In this document: positions 10,945 through 21,448 of the stretch, in pieces
How positions within the stretch are numbered: the stretch's first letter is position 1
Layout of the letters: each line of letters starts with the position of its first letter
DNA from: Tupaia tana
Taxonomy: Eukaryota > Chordata > Mammalia > Scandentia > Tupaiidae
Assembly (NCBI GenBank): GCA_026018925.1
Contig: JAKSZU010000004.1
Span: 109,365,498 to 109,429,497, forward strand
DNA length: 64,000 bases
Direction of reading: 5' to 3'
The notes under the pieces: model-generated
The model's database searches: none
What the model was told of the DNA's origin: nothing
The model's input: the letters and a program-made list of their open reading frames with translations, nothing else
Made by a program: the position numbers and the translations under genes

Positions 10945-11187
10945 CCACCCGTGTGGTGTGGCCCAGCGGTTAAGTGCTGTGCACAGGAGCCAGATCACAC
11001 ATGGCCAGCGGAGGCTGGGATCCTGACCCTGGTGACTTGAGAAACATCCTGTGTGTGTTGCACGCGCATGTCCAAAATCCGGACTGACGGTGAAATGGAG
11101 GAAAAGGCATGGCAGTGTGGTCATGTCCCATTGGGAGAGCAGTTCTCCATGTCTCTGGCAATTACACTTCCCCACTGGCATTAAAAA
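10945..11187 (+). repeat. SINE-L copy, diverged
   Basis: 'gtggtgtggcccagcggtta' head, 'acgcgcatgtccaaaatcc', 'ggcaattacac' end. Confidence 0.75.
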
Positions 11188-11338
11188 AAGGACTGACTAC
11201 TTCTATTAAGAGCTTTTATAAATCAATAGGAAATAAAGGACTAATAATAGGATAAAATAGGATATTGACGGGCCTGTTTCAGGAAAAAAAACAAGTGGTC
11301 TATGCATATAAAAGCTGTTTATCCTGACTTAGATATCG

Positions 11339-11433
11339 GGGCCAGCAGGGCGCATAGCGGTTAAGGGTGCTGGACTCCCACATGGCCGACTGAGGTTCGA
11401 GTCCTGGACTTGGTGGCTTGCCTTCTCAATTTT

Positions 11434-11470
<37 letters not shown>

Positions 11471-11508
11471 AGATTAAAAATAATAATAATAACAAATAAA
11501 ATAAGATA
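11339..11508 (+). repeat. SINE-S copy with (CT)n
   Basis: Head 'tcggggccagcagggcgcat', B box 'gaggttcgagtcctgg', then directly 'ttctcaatttttctttctc', a CT run at 11434-11466 and an AATAAT-rich tail. Confidence 0.85.
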
Positions 11509-11539
11509 TATAATTCTTCAAAAAGTATCATTTAGAGTG

Positions 11540-11740
11540 TGGGGGAAACAGCCTCCACAATCAGCAATTTGGGCTTGTGCATGGAAATTAAAAAAAAAAA
11601 AGGCAGCAGATTCTTTGTCCTAGCAAATCCCCTAGTGGAAATCGATCCCATGAGTACATACCTGTGTTCATATATATGAAGTTGGACAGGATCGAAGTGT
11701 CCATCCGTGGCGGACTGGCTGTGGTTCCTTCCTGCAGGAG
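11540..11740 (-). repeat. L1-like or other ancient repeat fragment
   Basis: Text such as 'cccctagtggaaatcgatcc', 'catacctgtgttcatatat' and 'aagtgtccatccgtggcgga' resembles an old LINE-derived segment. Family not assigned. Confidence 0.4.
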
Positions 11741-12007
11741 AGTGCTGTGGGCATCTGGGAAGTGCTGATGGCTCCCTGTGAGGTACGTGAGCAGAGGAAG
11801 GTGCAGGCGGTGCGGGCCACTGTTGGAGAGTTGATGCACACCCACACCTCCCTGTGCAGGGACTACCTCTGGAAGGGTGTTCGTAACCAGAAGCAGTCAC
11901 CGCCGGGAAGTGGAGAAACGGTCAGCTAGGTGGCTGGGGGACACTGCTGGGTGTTTTGTGAATTTCATACCATGTTGGAGGTACTTTTACAAAAAGCTCA
12001 CTGCCTT

Positions 12008-12240
12008 GGGGCCAGCTGGTGTTGGGGTGGTTAAGACAGCTGGATCCCACGGGGCCAGCTCTGCAGTTTGAGTCCTAGACCCAGAGAACCAGGCCGGGTG
12101 TGTGTGCATACATGCCTAGAATCCTGAGAGGAGAGTGGAGGAGAAGGGCTTGCAACCTGGCCGTCCTGCTTCTGGGTGGTTTCTCCCCCCCTCCCCCCCC
12201 TTTCTTTGGTGAGCACACATGCCCTATAGCAAACTGTCCT
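12008..12240 (+). repeat. SINE-L copy
   Basis: 'ggggccagctggtgttgggg' to 'catgccctatagcaaactg'. A short repeat (ACTGCCTT) lies on both sides. Confidence 0.88.
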
Positions 12241-12489
12241 CCCTTCCCCCGAAGTTAACTGCCTTGCAAGGGGATAACAGAAACAGAGTAAGAAATTTAT
12301 GAAAGATAAATTGTATTATAAAAAGTAAAGTAGAAATGCCAGGATAAGAGCTGCTAAGGGGAAAAAAAATCTACTATCAACAAAACCCCCGAATCTCATG
12401 TCTGATTTTAGATCACCAAGTTTTAGTGAAGCGGAGACAAGACTGTAGGAATTTGGTTAGGGAGAGAAAAATAAAACTTATCTTAAAGA

Positions 12490-13010
12490 AGTCAATATAC
12501 AACTATTTCTTTGGAGGATTGGTTCCAGGACCCCTACAGAATTAAAATCCTTGGGAGCTCAAGTTTTTTACTGTTTTGTTTTGCATGAAATGGCATCGTT
12601 GTGGCCAGCAGGTGGCGTAGTGGTTGAGGTGCTGGACTCTCACATGGCCCACCACAGCTTGAATTCCAGACCTGGCAACTTGAAAATTACACCGGGCATG
12701 TGTGCTTGCATGCCCAAAATCCCAGGAGGGGAATGGAGGAGAAGGGATTGCAGCACAGCCATCGCCCTGGAGGGTGAATTCTCACTTTCCCTCTCATTGC
12801 CTCTGTCTCTCCTCTCCTGTGAGCCCACCCAACCTGTGGCAAAAGCCTTAAAAAAAATTGAAATAGTGTTGACCACCTATGCTCATCCTCTGTATGCTTT
12901 ACACCACCTGGGTTACGTGCCATACGTAGCGCCGTGTCACTGCTCTGTAAATGGTTGGTACACCGTATGGTTTAGGTCGGTGTGAACACAGCCATTGTAG
13001 GCACAGCCCC
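12490..13010 (+). mobile_element. Tigger/MER2-like DNA transposon relic, split by a SINE
   Basis: 'attggttccaggacccctac' at 12519-12538 and 'acctatgctcatcctctgta' (12876-12895), with 'ctctgtaaatggttggtaca' after it, match the order of a common TcMar-Tigger nonautonomous element as I remember it. A SINE-L sits in the middle. Confidence 0.6.
12602..12860 (+). repeat. SINE-L copy
   Basis: 'ggccagcaggtggcgtagtg' head, 'ggagaagggattgcagcac', end 'acctgtggcaaaagcc' plus A-tail. Nested in the Tigger-like relic. Confidence 0.9.
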
Positions 13011-13449
13011 GCAGCACACATCAGCAAGAACTGCGGTTGGTTGCCTGGCTGAGGAGCCAGTGGCTACAGAATCTGGGTACCGCGTGGACGGTATGACTGA
13101 CTGAACAGACTTCACCCCTTCCTGGGGTGGCTTGCGGTCCAGGGAGGGGAGGGGTTGATGGCTGCCATCTTGGAGACCAGCCACCTCATGTGCAAATAAA
13201 GGGTGGAAGAATGCCTGCCACAAGCTGCCCACAGTTATCTTTGGTGGTAGGATTTGGCCAATTTTTTTTCTTTTTCTTATTTTTACTTTTTTTTCAATTA
13301 TGAATTATTTTTCATGAGGAGAAAAAAATAAAGCCACTCATTTCTGCAGAACTCCTGTGTCTCCTCCTACTCCTTCCAGTGCGAAACCCTCTGGTCTCTG
13401 GGCTTTCCTGGGGGATCAGTAAGACTCCATGTTCTCAGTGCCTTTCTTT

Positions 13450-13735
13450 CTTTCTTTTTTTAAATTTTAATAATTATTTATTTTTATTTTTTTTGGGGGG
13501 GAGAGGTTTTTGCTATAGGGCACATGCGCTTGCCAGAAAGAGACAGAGAGACAGAAAGCGAGAAATCACCCCCCAGGGGGGATGGCCACGCTGCAATCCC
13601 TTCTCCATTCTCCTCTCGGGATCTTGGGCACGCACACATGCCCGGTATGAGTTTAAACCACCGGGGCCAGGACTCGAACCACAGTCGGCTACATGGGAGT
13701 CCAGTGACATAGCCATTACGCCAACTGCTGGTCCC
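13450..13735 (-). repeat. SINE-L copy, young, with TSD
   Basis: T-rich tail, 'gagaggtttttgctatagg', hairpin 'accccccaggggggatgg', 'tcgaaccacagtcggc', head 'caactgctggtccc'. TSD CTCAGNGCCTTTCTT on both sides (one mismatch). Confidence 0.93.
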
Positions 13736-14309
13736 TCTCAGAGCCTTTCTTGGGTGCCCTGCTCCTGCCTGATTTCTGTTTCCCTGCCGCCCGCCTTAGA
13801 GGAGCTGTCCCCATACCCTTCGGGTCCCCCTTGCCTGGATGTGGGGTTTGCACTTCCTCCTTGCTCCTTACCGCTTTCGGTCCATTGTCCGTCCCTTTGC
13901 CTGTGACCCCGGGCTTTGAGTCTCAGATCCTCAGAAAATTTCTGACAGCCTCACTCCTGACCCTGAGAAATTGCTACAAGGTTTTCCCCTTCCTCTCTGG
14001 TACTCTCTGGCACCACCCTGCCCTAGGCCTGGCAGTGTCCGTGTGAGCAGGACGTGGTCCCTCCGCCACCGCTCTGCGCTGGACCTGGCGGCCTCCCGGC
14101 TGCAGCTGCTCCATGACCCGGATCTCACGCGTGCTGTTCTCTGAGGACAACCCACTTTCTTACCGTGGCTCTCCTATCTTTAGTTTAAGAAGGAAGGGGA
14201 GAGAGTGGGTGCGAACACGAATCCCGCCCACTGGCACGCTGGCGCTGACTCCCTGTGTTCAGTCAGCCAGGGCTGCTTCCCGGCCGCTCTCCCAGCCTGC
14301 TGCTGCCTT

Positions 14310-14480
14310 TTTTATAAAGCACTTTAGTTATTTTTTCCGTGAGTGGGAAAGACAGACCAAGGAGACACAGAGAGATGGCACCCTCAACAGTGTTTGGGCG
14401 CCACCCCAGAGCATGGGCAGGCGTGTGGCCGGGGGCTTGGGGAGCTCTCCAGGCGTGAATCCGGGCTCCTCTCAGATAGG
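14310..14480 (-). repeat. SINE-C copy
   Basis: 'tttagttattttttccgtga', 'aaagacagaccaaggagac', 'ggcaccctcaacagtg'. The head is decayed. Confidence 0.55.
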
Positions 14481-14497
14481 TCAGCATCTTGTTTTCC

Positions 14498-14691
14498 TTT
14501 TTTAATAATTATTTTAAAATTTTATTTATTATTATTTAAAAATTTGCTGTAGGGCATATACACTCACCAGAGAGACAGAGAGAGAAAGAGGGAGGGAAAG
14601 CAAGAAAGCAAGCTCCCAAGTCTAGGACTCAAACCATGGCTGACCATGTGGGAGTCTAGTGCCCTAACCACCACTCCACCTGCTGGCCCCC
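14498..14691 (-). repeat. SINE-S copy with TSD
   Basis: 'aaaaatttgctgtagggc' to 'ccacctgctggcccc'. The perfect 14-bp TSD CAGCATCTTGTTTT lies at 14484-14497 and again after the head. Confidence 0.92.
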
Positions 14692-14718
14692 AGCATCTTG
14701 TTTTAACTCTGGGCCACC

Positions 14719-14757
14719 TTCCTCCTCCTCCTCCTCCTCCTCCTCTTCTTCTTCTTT
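14719..14757 (+). repeat. (CTC)n(CTT)n microsatellite
   Basis: About eight CTC units followed by CTT units and a T run next to the SINE-S tail. Confidence 0.9.
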
Positions 14758-14937
14758 TTTAAAGGATTACTTATTTAATTTTATTTATAACTATTTTAAA
14801 ATTTGCTATGGGGCATGTGTGCTCGCTCACTGGGGAGGAGAGGGAGTGAGAAAGCAAGCCACCAAGTCCCGGACTTGAACCTCCGTTGGCCATGTGGAAG
14901 TCCGGCGCCTTAGCCACCATGCCACCCACTGGCCTCT
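14755..14937 (-). repeat. SINE-S copy
   Basis: 'aaaggattacttatttaatt', 'aaatttgctatggggcatg', 'gcaagccaccaagtcccgg', head 'ccacccactggcc'. Confidence 0.88.
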
Positions 14938-15299
14938 GGGGCTGCTTCTTGGTGGAATGCTTTCGATTTGGTAACAGACAGAGATTTGTGTGTTGGAGGA
15001 GAGGAATTCCTTTCCTTCCCACAACACCTGATCGAATAGCGGATGTGCACCAAGGACGGAATGACGCTGCAGTTGCTTGGTAGAAGTGGATTTGGGAGGG
15101 CCTGCTGCCGTGCCCCGTGCTTCCTCTGGCGGCTGTGGCCGGGACACCGACTCTGAGGAAGTAGGCACTTGCTCTTCCTGGAGCGCAGCGTCAGACCGTG
15201 CCGAACTTCGGTGTTCAGCAGCATGACTCTGGTTCTGTACGGTGGACGGGTGTGAGGGAAAGAGAACTGGTGGGCATGAATCACAGTGGGATTTCTTCT

Positions 15300-15576
15300 T
15301 TTATGGTTTTTACAAATGAGTTTTAAAAAATTGCCAAAGGATACATGAGGGTTACTGGAGAGGACAGATAGAAACAGAAAGAGGAGGAAGGTGAGAAAGC
15401 ACTCCACGGGGTGGTCATGCCACAGTCTCTTCTCCATCCTCCTGTCGGCATTTCGTGCATTCGTGAACACAGGAAAGACCTGGCGTGTCTTTCCAGCTGT
15501 TGGGTCCAGGACTCGAACTGTGCACTCGGCCACGTGAGATCCAGCTGCCTTCACCATCACACTGCTGGCTGGCCCA
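15300..15576 (-). repeat. SINE-L copy, diverged
   Basis: 'aattgccaaaggatacatg', 'gagaaagcactccacgggg', 'gactcgaactgtgcac', head 'ctgctggctggccca'. Confidence 0.8.
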
Positions 15577-15686
15577 CACAATGAAATGTCCAGCCGAGTT
15601 GTGCAAGCAAACAAATTAAAGCTTCCCAGTGGACTTTAAAGGAAAGACTTGTGTAAGTGAACACTGAGGGCGTCTTAGAGAACGGT

Positions 15687-15870
15687 TTTATTGAGCATCC
15701 TTTATGCTAGCCCCTGTCATAAGTATATTAGTCCGTCGACCCTTACAGCTTATTTGTGGAACTGGTGTCGTTGTTCACAGTTTATGCTGAGGACAGTAAT
15801 GTTCCAAGAGGTTGCTCATTGGCTCTGGGTGGTAGTGTCGGGAGTCAAGCCTGTTCCTGTGTGCCTGGCC
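15687..15870 (-). repeat. MIR
   Basis: 'tttattgagcatcctttatg', 'cttacagcttatttgtgg', 'ttatgctgaggacag' and 'gggagtcaagcctgt' follow the landmark order of an inverted MIR. Confidence 0.7.
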
Positions 15871-15879
15871 TGATTTTTT

Positions 15880-16126
15880 GTTGTTTTCGAGAGACTTTTC
15901 CTATAGGACGTGTGGAAAAACAGAGACAGAGAGACAGAAAGTGAGAAATCATCCCCCAGGGAGGATGGCCATGCCGCAGTCGCTTCTCCTCCAGTCTCCT
16001 GTCGGCATTTTGGGCACACATGTACAGGCACCCGGCATGAGTTTCAAGTCACCGGGTCCAGGACTCGAACTGCGGTCGACTACGTGGGAGTCCAGCGATG
16101 TAGCCATTATGCCGTCTGCTGGTTCT
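15880..16126 (-). repeat. SINE-L copy with TSD
   Basis: 'gagacttttcctataggac', hairpin 'atcccccagggaggatgg', 'gactcgaactgcggtcgac', head 'gtctgctggttc'. The TSD CCTGGCCTGATTTT is present on both sides. Confidence 0.92.
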
Positions 16127-16616
16127 CACCTGGCCTGATTTTGAAGGACTCTTATTTAGCTTTTTAGGACATTGGGGTTGGTGGGTCATTTTCATCCACT
16201 TCGCTTTTTTTAAAAAATCCATTTTCCTTTCCCGTGAAGACACAAAGGCTCTCCTACGTGGCACGCTCGCACATCTGCCAAGGGATACTTGCTGCTCCTT
16301 TGGAAGGCTCCCCGAAGCACACTGTTGGCTCTGGAAGCAACTTCTCAGTCGCCAAGGAAACAGCAGGTGGAGTGGGTGCACAGTGTAGTTTCCTTCTAGG
16401 TTGGGTCTGTTTCGTATTACGATAATTATTAACCAGGGTATTTGAAGAAGTAACACTCCCGTTTTCTAGAGAGCAATGGCTTACTATTAGAATAAACACT
16501 GGCAAGAGTGTATAAGACAAGCTTCCAAGAGGGAGCGATAAGGTGTTGATGGCGCGTGTGCTCTGGAAGGAGGGGATGGCACTTTGTACAGGGGTGTACA
16601 TAAAGAAAAGGTGAAG

Positions 16617-16887
16617 GGGACCAGCAGTTGGTGTAATGGCTATGTCGCTGGACTCCCACGTAGTCTACCGCCGTTCGAGTCCCGGACCTGGTGGCTTAAA
16701 ACTCACGCTGGGTGCGTGTGCGTGCGTGCCCAAGATCCCGAGAGGAGAATGGAGGAGAAGGGATTGCGGCGTGGCCATCCCCCCGGGGGGGGGGGTGATT
16801 TCTCGCTTTCTGTCTCTCTCTCTGTTTGTTTGGCGAGTGCACGCGCCCTATGGCAAAAACCTCTCCAAAAAAACCCCCAAATAAATA
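16617..16887 (+). repeat. SINE-L copy, young, with TSD
   Basis: 'ggggaccagcagttggtgta' to 'cgccctatggcaaaaacc', with an A-rich tail. The TSD AAAGAAAAGGTGAAG precedes and follows it. The hairpin G tract has grown to about 11. Confidence 0.95.
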
Positions 16888-16969
16888 AAAGAAAAGGTGA
16901 AGAATGTGCTCACGCCCTGTGGGATGAAAAAGAAGATGTCGACCTCAAGCATTAGGAAAATGGCAGGTT

Positions 16970-17222
16970 GGGCTAGCAGCTGCTGTAGAGGTTGAGGCGC
17001 CGGATCCCACGTGGCCAGCCGTGTGCTTTGAGTCCTGCACCTGGTGGCTTGAGAATCGCCCAGGTGCGTATGTATGCCTGCCTGGAATCCCAAGAGGAGA
17101 CTTAGAGAGGGGATGTCAGTGTGGCCATCTCCCCAGAGGGTGATTTCTCACCTTCCTTCTCTCTCTCCCCCTCTGTCACTGGTGAGAGTACCCGCCCTTT
17201 AGCAGAAAGCTAACAAAAAAAA
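16970..17222 (+). repeat. SINE-L copy with TSD
   Basis: 'gggctagcagctgctgtaga' to 'gccctttagcagaaagc'. TSD AAATGRCAGGT. Confidence 0.88.
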
Positions 17223-17963
17223 GAAATGACAGGTGCATTGGTTTCCCCGGGCTTCAGTAGCGAATGACCACCATTGGGCAGCTTAAGACAAGAGAAATTT
17301 GCTTCATCTTAATTTATGAGCAAAACCTGGAGAACCTAGGAAAACAAGCGTCTTGTGGTTTGTCTGGGAAAAATACAGAAAATATTGCTGTTATTTTTGC
17401 TGTAAAGGAAATCAGTTTTGTCTAGTTTATTTCAATCGAAATAAAATACGAAAAACATTTTTAGACAAATTCATCCTCATTCTGGAGGCGGTCTGTGGAA
17501 ATAACTATCTTTGCTCTGCGTGTGGCCTTTGTCCCTTTGTCAGGGCTCGTCTCCAGGCCGTCTGTCCTGCCCACTAGTCTTGCTGTCGGACTGACTGCCA
17601 GCCCCCACCCCCGTCTCCATCTCTAGCTCCGCAGCGAGTCTGGAGTTGGGTCGGTAGTCCTCCCAGCAAAGTGTTCTCATCTCAGTATCGTGCCGGCTAC
17701 TCCAGGCCTTTCGCTCCTGATGAACTTTAGGATCAGGTTGTTACCCAGGAAATACCTTGTTGGGATTTCAGCTGGATTGCATTGACTCTGGAGCAAGCTG
17801 GGAAGAACTGCCTTGACAATTCGTCTTCTATTCACGGACACGAGTGATCTCGTCATAGCTCTTTCATTAAAGTTCTGTACTTTTCCTGTAGGTCTTATAT
17901 AGTCTGTTAGGTTTATGCCTAAGTATTTCATTTTTGAGGTGCTCATATAAATGGCATTGTATT

Positions 17964-18429
17964 TTTCTAAAGAATTATTGAATTTTATTATTTATTTATT
18001 TATTTATTTATCTGTGGAGGTTTTTGCTATAGGGTGTGTGTACTTGCCAGAAAGACAGAGAGAGAAAGAGAGACAGAAAGTGCGAAATCATCTCCCCCAG
18101 GGGGGATGACCATGCCGCAATCCCTTCTCCATTCTCCTCTTGGAATCTAGGGCACACACGCACATGTGCCCGGCATGAGTTTAAGCCACTGGGTTGGGGA
18201 CTCGAACCACAGTTGACTACATGGGAGTCCAATGACATAGCCATTACGCCAACTGCTGGTCCTGAATTTTATTATTATTATTTTAAAACATTTTGCCATA
18301 GGGCATGTATGCTTACCAGAGTGGGACTGGGAGTGGGAAATCAAGCCACCAGGCCTGGGACTCTACTCGAACCCTGGTTGGCTATGTGGAAAGTCCAGCA
18401 CCTTAACCGCTGTACCACCTGCTCGCCTT
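17964..18429 (-). repeat. SINE-S in L1, itself split by a SINE-L, with TSD
   Basis: The tail starts 'tctaaagaattattgaattt' (17964), resumes at 18262 and ends 'ccacctgctcgcctt'. The TSD GGYATTGTATT lies at 17953-17963 and 18430-18440, inside L1. Confidence 0.9.
18000..18262 (-). repeat. SINE-L copy nested in SINE-S
   Basis: (TTTA) tail, 'gaggtttttgctatagggtg', 'tctcccccaggggggatg', 'actcgaaccacagttgac', head 'caactgctggtcc'. The TSD is GAATTTTATTATT. Confidence 0.92.
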
Positions 18430-18517
18430 GGTATTGTATTATTAATGTTAAATTCTGTTTGCTCATTGTTGACATGTAGGGAAGTGAGTGGTTTTATATT
18501 TTCACCTTGTATCTTCT

Positions 18518-18973
18518 TTTTTTGGGGAAAGAATTATTTCAATTTTATTTATTCATTCATTCATTTTAATTTGACCAGAGAGAGACACAGAGACACACAC
18601 ATGCAGAGAGAGAAAGAGAGCGCAAGCGAGCAAGCAAGCAAGCCACCAGGTCTGGACTTAAACAGTGGGCAGCCATGTGGGAGTGTCCAGCGCCTTAACC
18701 ACCACGCCACCTGCTGGCCCACGCTTTTTTTTTTTTAAGAGATTTTTGCTATAGGACGTGTATGCTCACCAGAGAGACAGGGAGAGAGAAAGGGAGATCA
18801 CCCCTGAGGGGATGGCTTTGCCACAGTCCCTTTTCCTCCATTCTCCTCTTGGGGTTTTGGGCGTGCACGCACACACACCTGGCTTGAGTTTTAAGCCACT
18901 GGGTCTGGGACTTGAATTGTTGTCTACTACGTGGGAGTCCAGTGACAAAACCATTATGCTATCTGCTGGTCCT
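18518..18973 (-). mobile_element. Probable dimeric SINE (SINE-S + SINE-L) in L1
   Basis: A SINE-S (18530-18722) and a SINE-L (18728-18972) lie head-to-tail in the same orientation. They are joined by a T run with no duplication between them. A single TSD (TTCACCTTGTAYCTT, 18503-18517 and 18974-18988) brackets the pair, as expected if both moved together. Confidence 0.7.
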
Positions 18974-19185
18974 TCACCTTGTACCTTAATCCTTGCCATA
19001 ATCATTTATTTCAGCAGAATTTTTTTTGATGATTTTGGGTTTTCTTTTTTTCACTGGAGGGTGCGTGTCCTCTCAGTTAGACATCTTGGTTTGGATCTAA
19101 AACAAAGTTTGGCCTGTATCTACTGATGGTCACTCTAGTTTCATGAATTAAGAAAACCAGATCACTTGTTTTCAGCTTAGAGGCC

Positions 19186-19750
19186 TGCAGCGCGGTTGGG
19201 ACCTGCGGGAACGTGAGTGGCCGGCGAGCCCGGCCCTCGCCAACACCACGCGTCCCTTGTCACTGCTAAAGATGGCTCAGAACCACCCCATGCTAGTGGA
19301 GCTCAAGGACGGGGAGACCTACAGTGGCCCCTGGTGAGTCGCGACAACTGGATGGACATCAGCCTGTGTGAGGTGGTCTACGGGGACAGGCTCTGGCGTA
19401 CGCCCGAGTGCCACGTCAGAACCTGTGCATCCCTGACGAGATCGTCCTGATGGTCCAGGAGGAGGTGGTGACCAAGGGCTGGGCCGCGGAGGCCTGCGGT
19501 GGCAGCAGCAGCAGGAGGGCCGTAGCGTGGGCAGCGCCGGCCAAGGCGTGTTCGGTGGCTGGGCCAGGCAGAGGCCAGACGTAGCAGAAGCCGGGCAGAC
19601 AGGCTGTGCCGGGCCTTTGCCCACTGCGGCCTGTGTCTGTGCAGTGGGTAGAGAAGAGCAGGTGGTGGGGAGGACCCACCCAGACACTGCGTTGTGTGGC
19701 CCTCCTCTTCAGTGGGTCCCTGTGTGATTTTTTTTTTTTTTTTTAAACTA
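19186..19750 (+). pseudogene. LSM4P: LSM4 processed pseudogene
   Basis: An intronless copy of the LSM4 mRNA. LSM4 is a subunit of the Sm-like ring that binds U6 snRNA and takes part in mRNA decay. The start codon has become ACG (19248). From there the frame gives [18 protein letters not shown], close to the LSM4 N-terminus, then a 1-base deletion near 19313 shifts it. The next frame gives RDNWMDISLCEVVYGDRLW and PECH, with small deletions around the loop between these blocks. The RG-rich tail is recognisable ('ggcagcgccggccaaggcg', 'aagccgggcagacaggc') but broken. 5' UTR-like sequence precedes it and a T-rich 3' UTR-like end follows. No TSD was found. It arrived by retrotransposition and cannot make LSM4. 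Confidence 0.88.
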
Positions 19751-19794
19751 ACAGTTCTACAGTTGGAAATGGTATTTGGTGTTTTGTCTTGGTT

Positions 19795-20022
19795 CAAGGC
19801 TTTTGCCATAGGGCATGTGCGCTTGCCAGAGAGAGAAAGAGAAGGAACGTGAGAAATCGCCCCAGTCCCTCCTCCTTTTCCTCCTCCATTCCCCTTTTGG
19901 GATTTTGGACTTGCACACATGCTGAGGGTGATTTTCAATCCTCTGGTTCTGCAACTCGAACCGTGGTCAGCCGCATGGCAGTCCAGCATCTTGACCATTG
20001 TGCCACCTGCTGTCTTCCCTAT
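19795..20022 (-). repeat. SINE-L copy
   Basis: 'ggcttttgccatagggcatg', 'gagaaatcgccccagtccc' (hairpin deleted), 'actcgaaccgtggtcagcc', head 'ccacctgctgtctt'. Confidence 0.88.
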
Positions 20023-20368
20023 TTTGTGTTTTTGATTTTAGTGAAGTCACCATTCCGACAGCTGACGGGTTCTGGGCTGTTCTGTGTTTACGACATCTGC
20101 AAAACCCTCCCTCCTGTTGGGAGTGCTGGCACTTTTCAGAAGGGTTTGTTTCGCAAACTCTCAGAGTCTCCCTGGGTGGTGAAGAGATGTGAGATTTTTA
20201 TTTTAATAAGGGCCTAGATGACGGCCTCAAGAGTCCCCAGCTTGCCTCTTCAAAACCAACACAGACAGGACAGTGCCTTGGGAACATGCAGGGTGGTTGG
20301 GGTCCTGCCCCTCCCTTCACCTCTGTCTGTTGTGAAAATAAAAACACACAATTACACACACACAAAAA

Positions 20369-20412
20369 AAAAAGACAGAAAAAGAAAGAAAGAAAGAAAG
20401 AAGGAAAGAAAA
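20369..20412 (+). repeat. (GAAA)n microsatellite
   Basis: A-rich tract grading into about six GAAA/AAAG units. Confidence 0.9.
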
Positions 20413-20436
20413 TCATTCTGTTCAAGGGCTATTTGG

Positions 20437-20592
20437 GACCAGCGGTGGTTAAGATGCTGGACTCCCACATGACCCGCTGTGGTTCGAGTCCTGAACTTGG
20501 CGGCTTAACTTTCTCATTTTTCTCTCTCTTTCACTCTCTGCCGGGTGTGCGTGCCGTATAACAAATAAAACATAATGACAATAAATAAAATT
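20437..20592 (+). repeat. SINE-S copy
   Basis: 'gggaccagcggtggttaaga', B box 'gtggttcgagtcctg', then directly 'ctttctcatttttctctc' and 'gtgccgtataacaaataaa'. Confidence 0.9.
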
Positions 20593-21139
20593 ACATAAAT
20601 ATTTATTCAAAAGACGTTTGCTTCAGCTCCTGTTTTCGACAGTAGGAGGCTAGCCCAGGAACTCATGGGCCTCAGTGTGGTGAACTCACCATCGTTTACA
20701 CGCTTCAGGAGTTCTTCGGTTTTTAATTCCGGGAGTTCTGGAGTTTGGAAATGGTGGTGAATGATGAATCAACTAGTCTCGAAGGAAACACTGAGGGAAT
20801 TGAGGCTGCTAGGAGGGGATTTGAACTCCTTTCTTCAGTGCTATGAGAACTAAATGGTGTTCTGAGTCTTCGAAGACAGTGAGAGACTTTGACAAGGCAG
20901 GGACGTAGGTGCTTGGTACGCACTTTCCATCTCCCCTGCTGCTCTCTAGTTGGGCCTTAGATATGGGTGCTGGAGGGCAACTAGAGGAAATGAAAACAAA
21001 TTTTTTTTGATAACCAGACACAGCTGTCCTGGGAATAATATGGGCTTGAACTGCGTGGTCTACTGCCACATGGATGTTTTCAATGAAGTCTATTGGAAAA
21101 TAGAGGACGGCAATATAAATGCATTTTCTCTTCCTTAAG

Positions 21140-21383
21140 GTGTTTTTAGTTTTGCCTCAGGGCACATGTGCTCACCCGAGGCAGAGAGGAGGGAGGGCGA
21201 GAAGTCACCCGAGAGGGAGAGGCTGTACCACAATCCCCCTCCTCCCTTCTTCCTCTCAGGATTCTAGGCAGGCACACGCCTGTGCCCGGCTTGGTTTTCA
21301 AACCACCAGTTCTAGGACTTGAACCACAAAGCTGGCCATGGGGGATCCAGCTGCCCCAACCTCCACACCACCTGCTGGACCCC
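21140..21383 (-). repeat. SINE-L copy, diverged
   Basis: 'tttgcctcagggcacatgtg', 'gaagtcacccgagagggag', 'aggacttgaaccacaaag', head 'ccacctgctggaccc'. Confidence 0.82.
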
Positions 21384-21448
21384 CTTATGACTTTTCTTAA
21401 TAATATTTTCTGTTCTCTAGTGCATTTTATTGTAAGAATATGGTATAT

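Larger units (their letters stand above)
17685..19020 (-). mobile_element. L1 LINE ORF2 fragment broken up by nested SINEs
   Basis: At 17677-17946 the - strand translates to a broken LINE-1 reverse transcriptase segment containing KYLGINLT (the widely conserved KYLGI motif) and LILKFI. L1 text resumes at 18430-18517 ('gttaaattctgtttgctcat') and again at 18974-19010 after SINE insertions. The reading frame carries stops; it is dead. Confidence 0.85.

Noticed and set aside
17677-17946. Possible small - strand gene with KYLGINLT
   Set aside because: The motif belongs to LINE-1 ORF2. The frame is a short, broken L1 remnant.
19186-19750. Functional LSM4 gene
   Set aside because: Start codon changed to ACG, a frameshift after about 30 codons, and several deletions.
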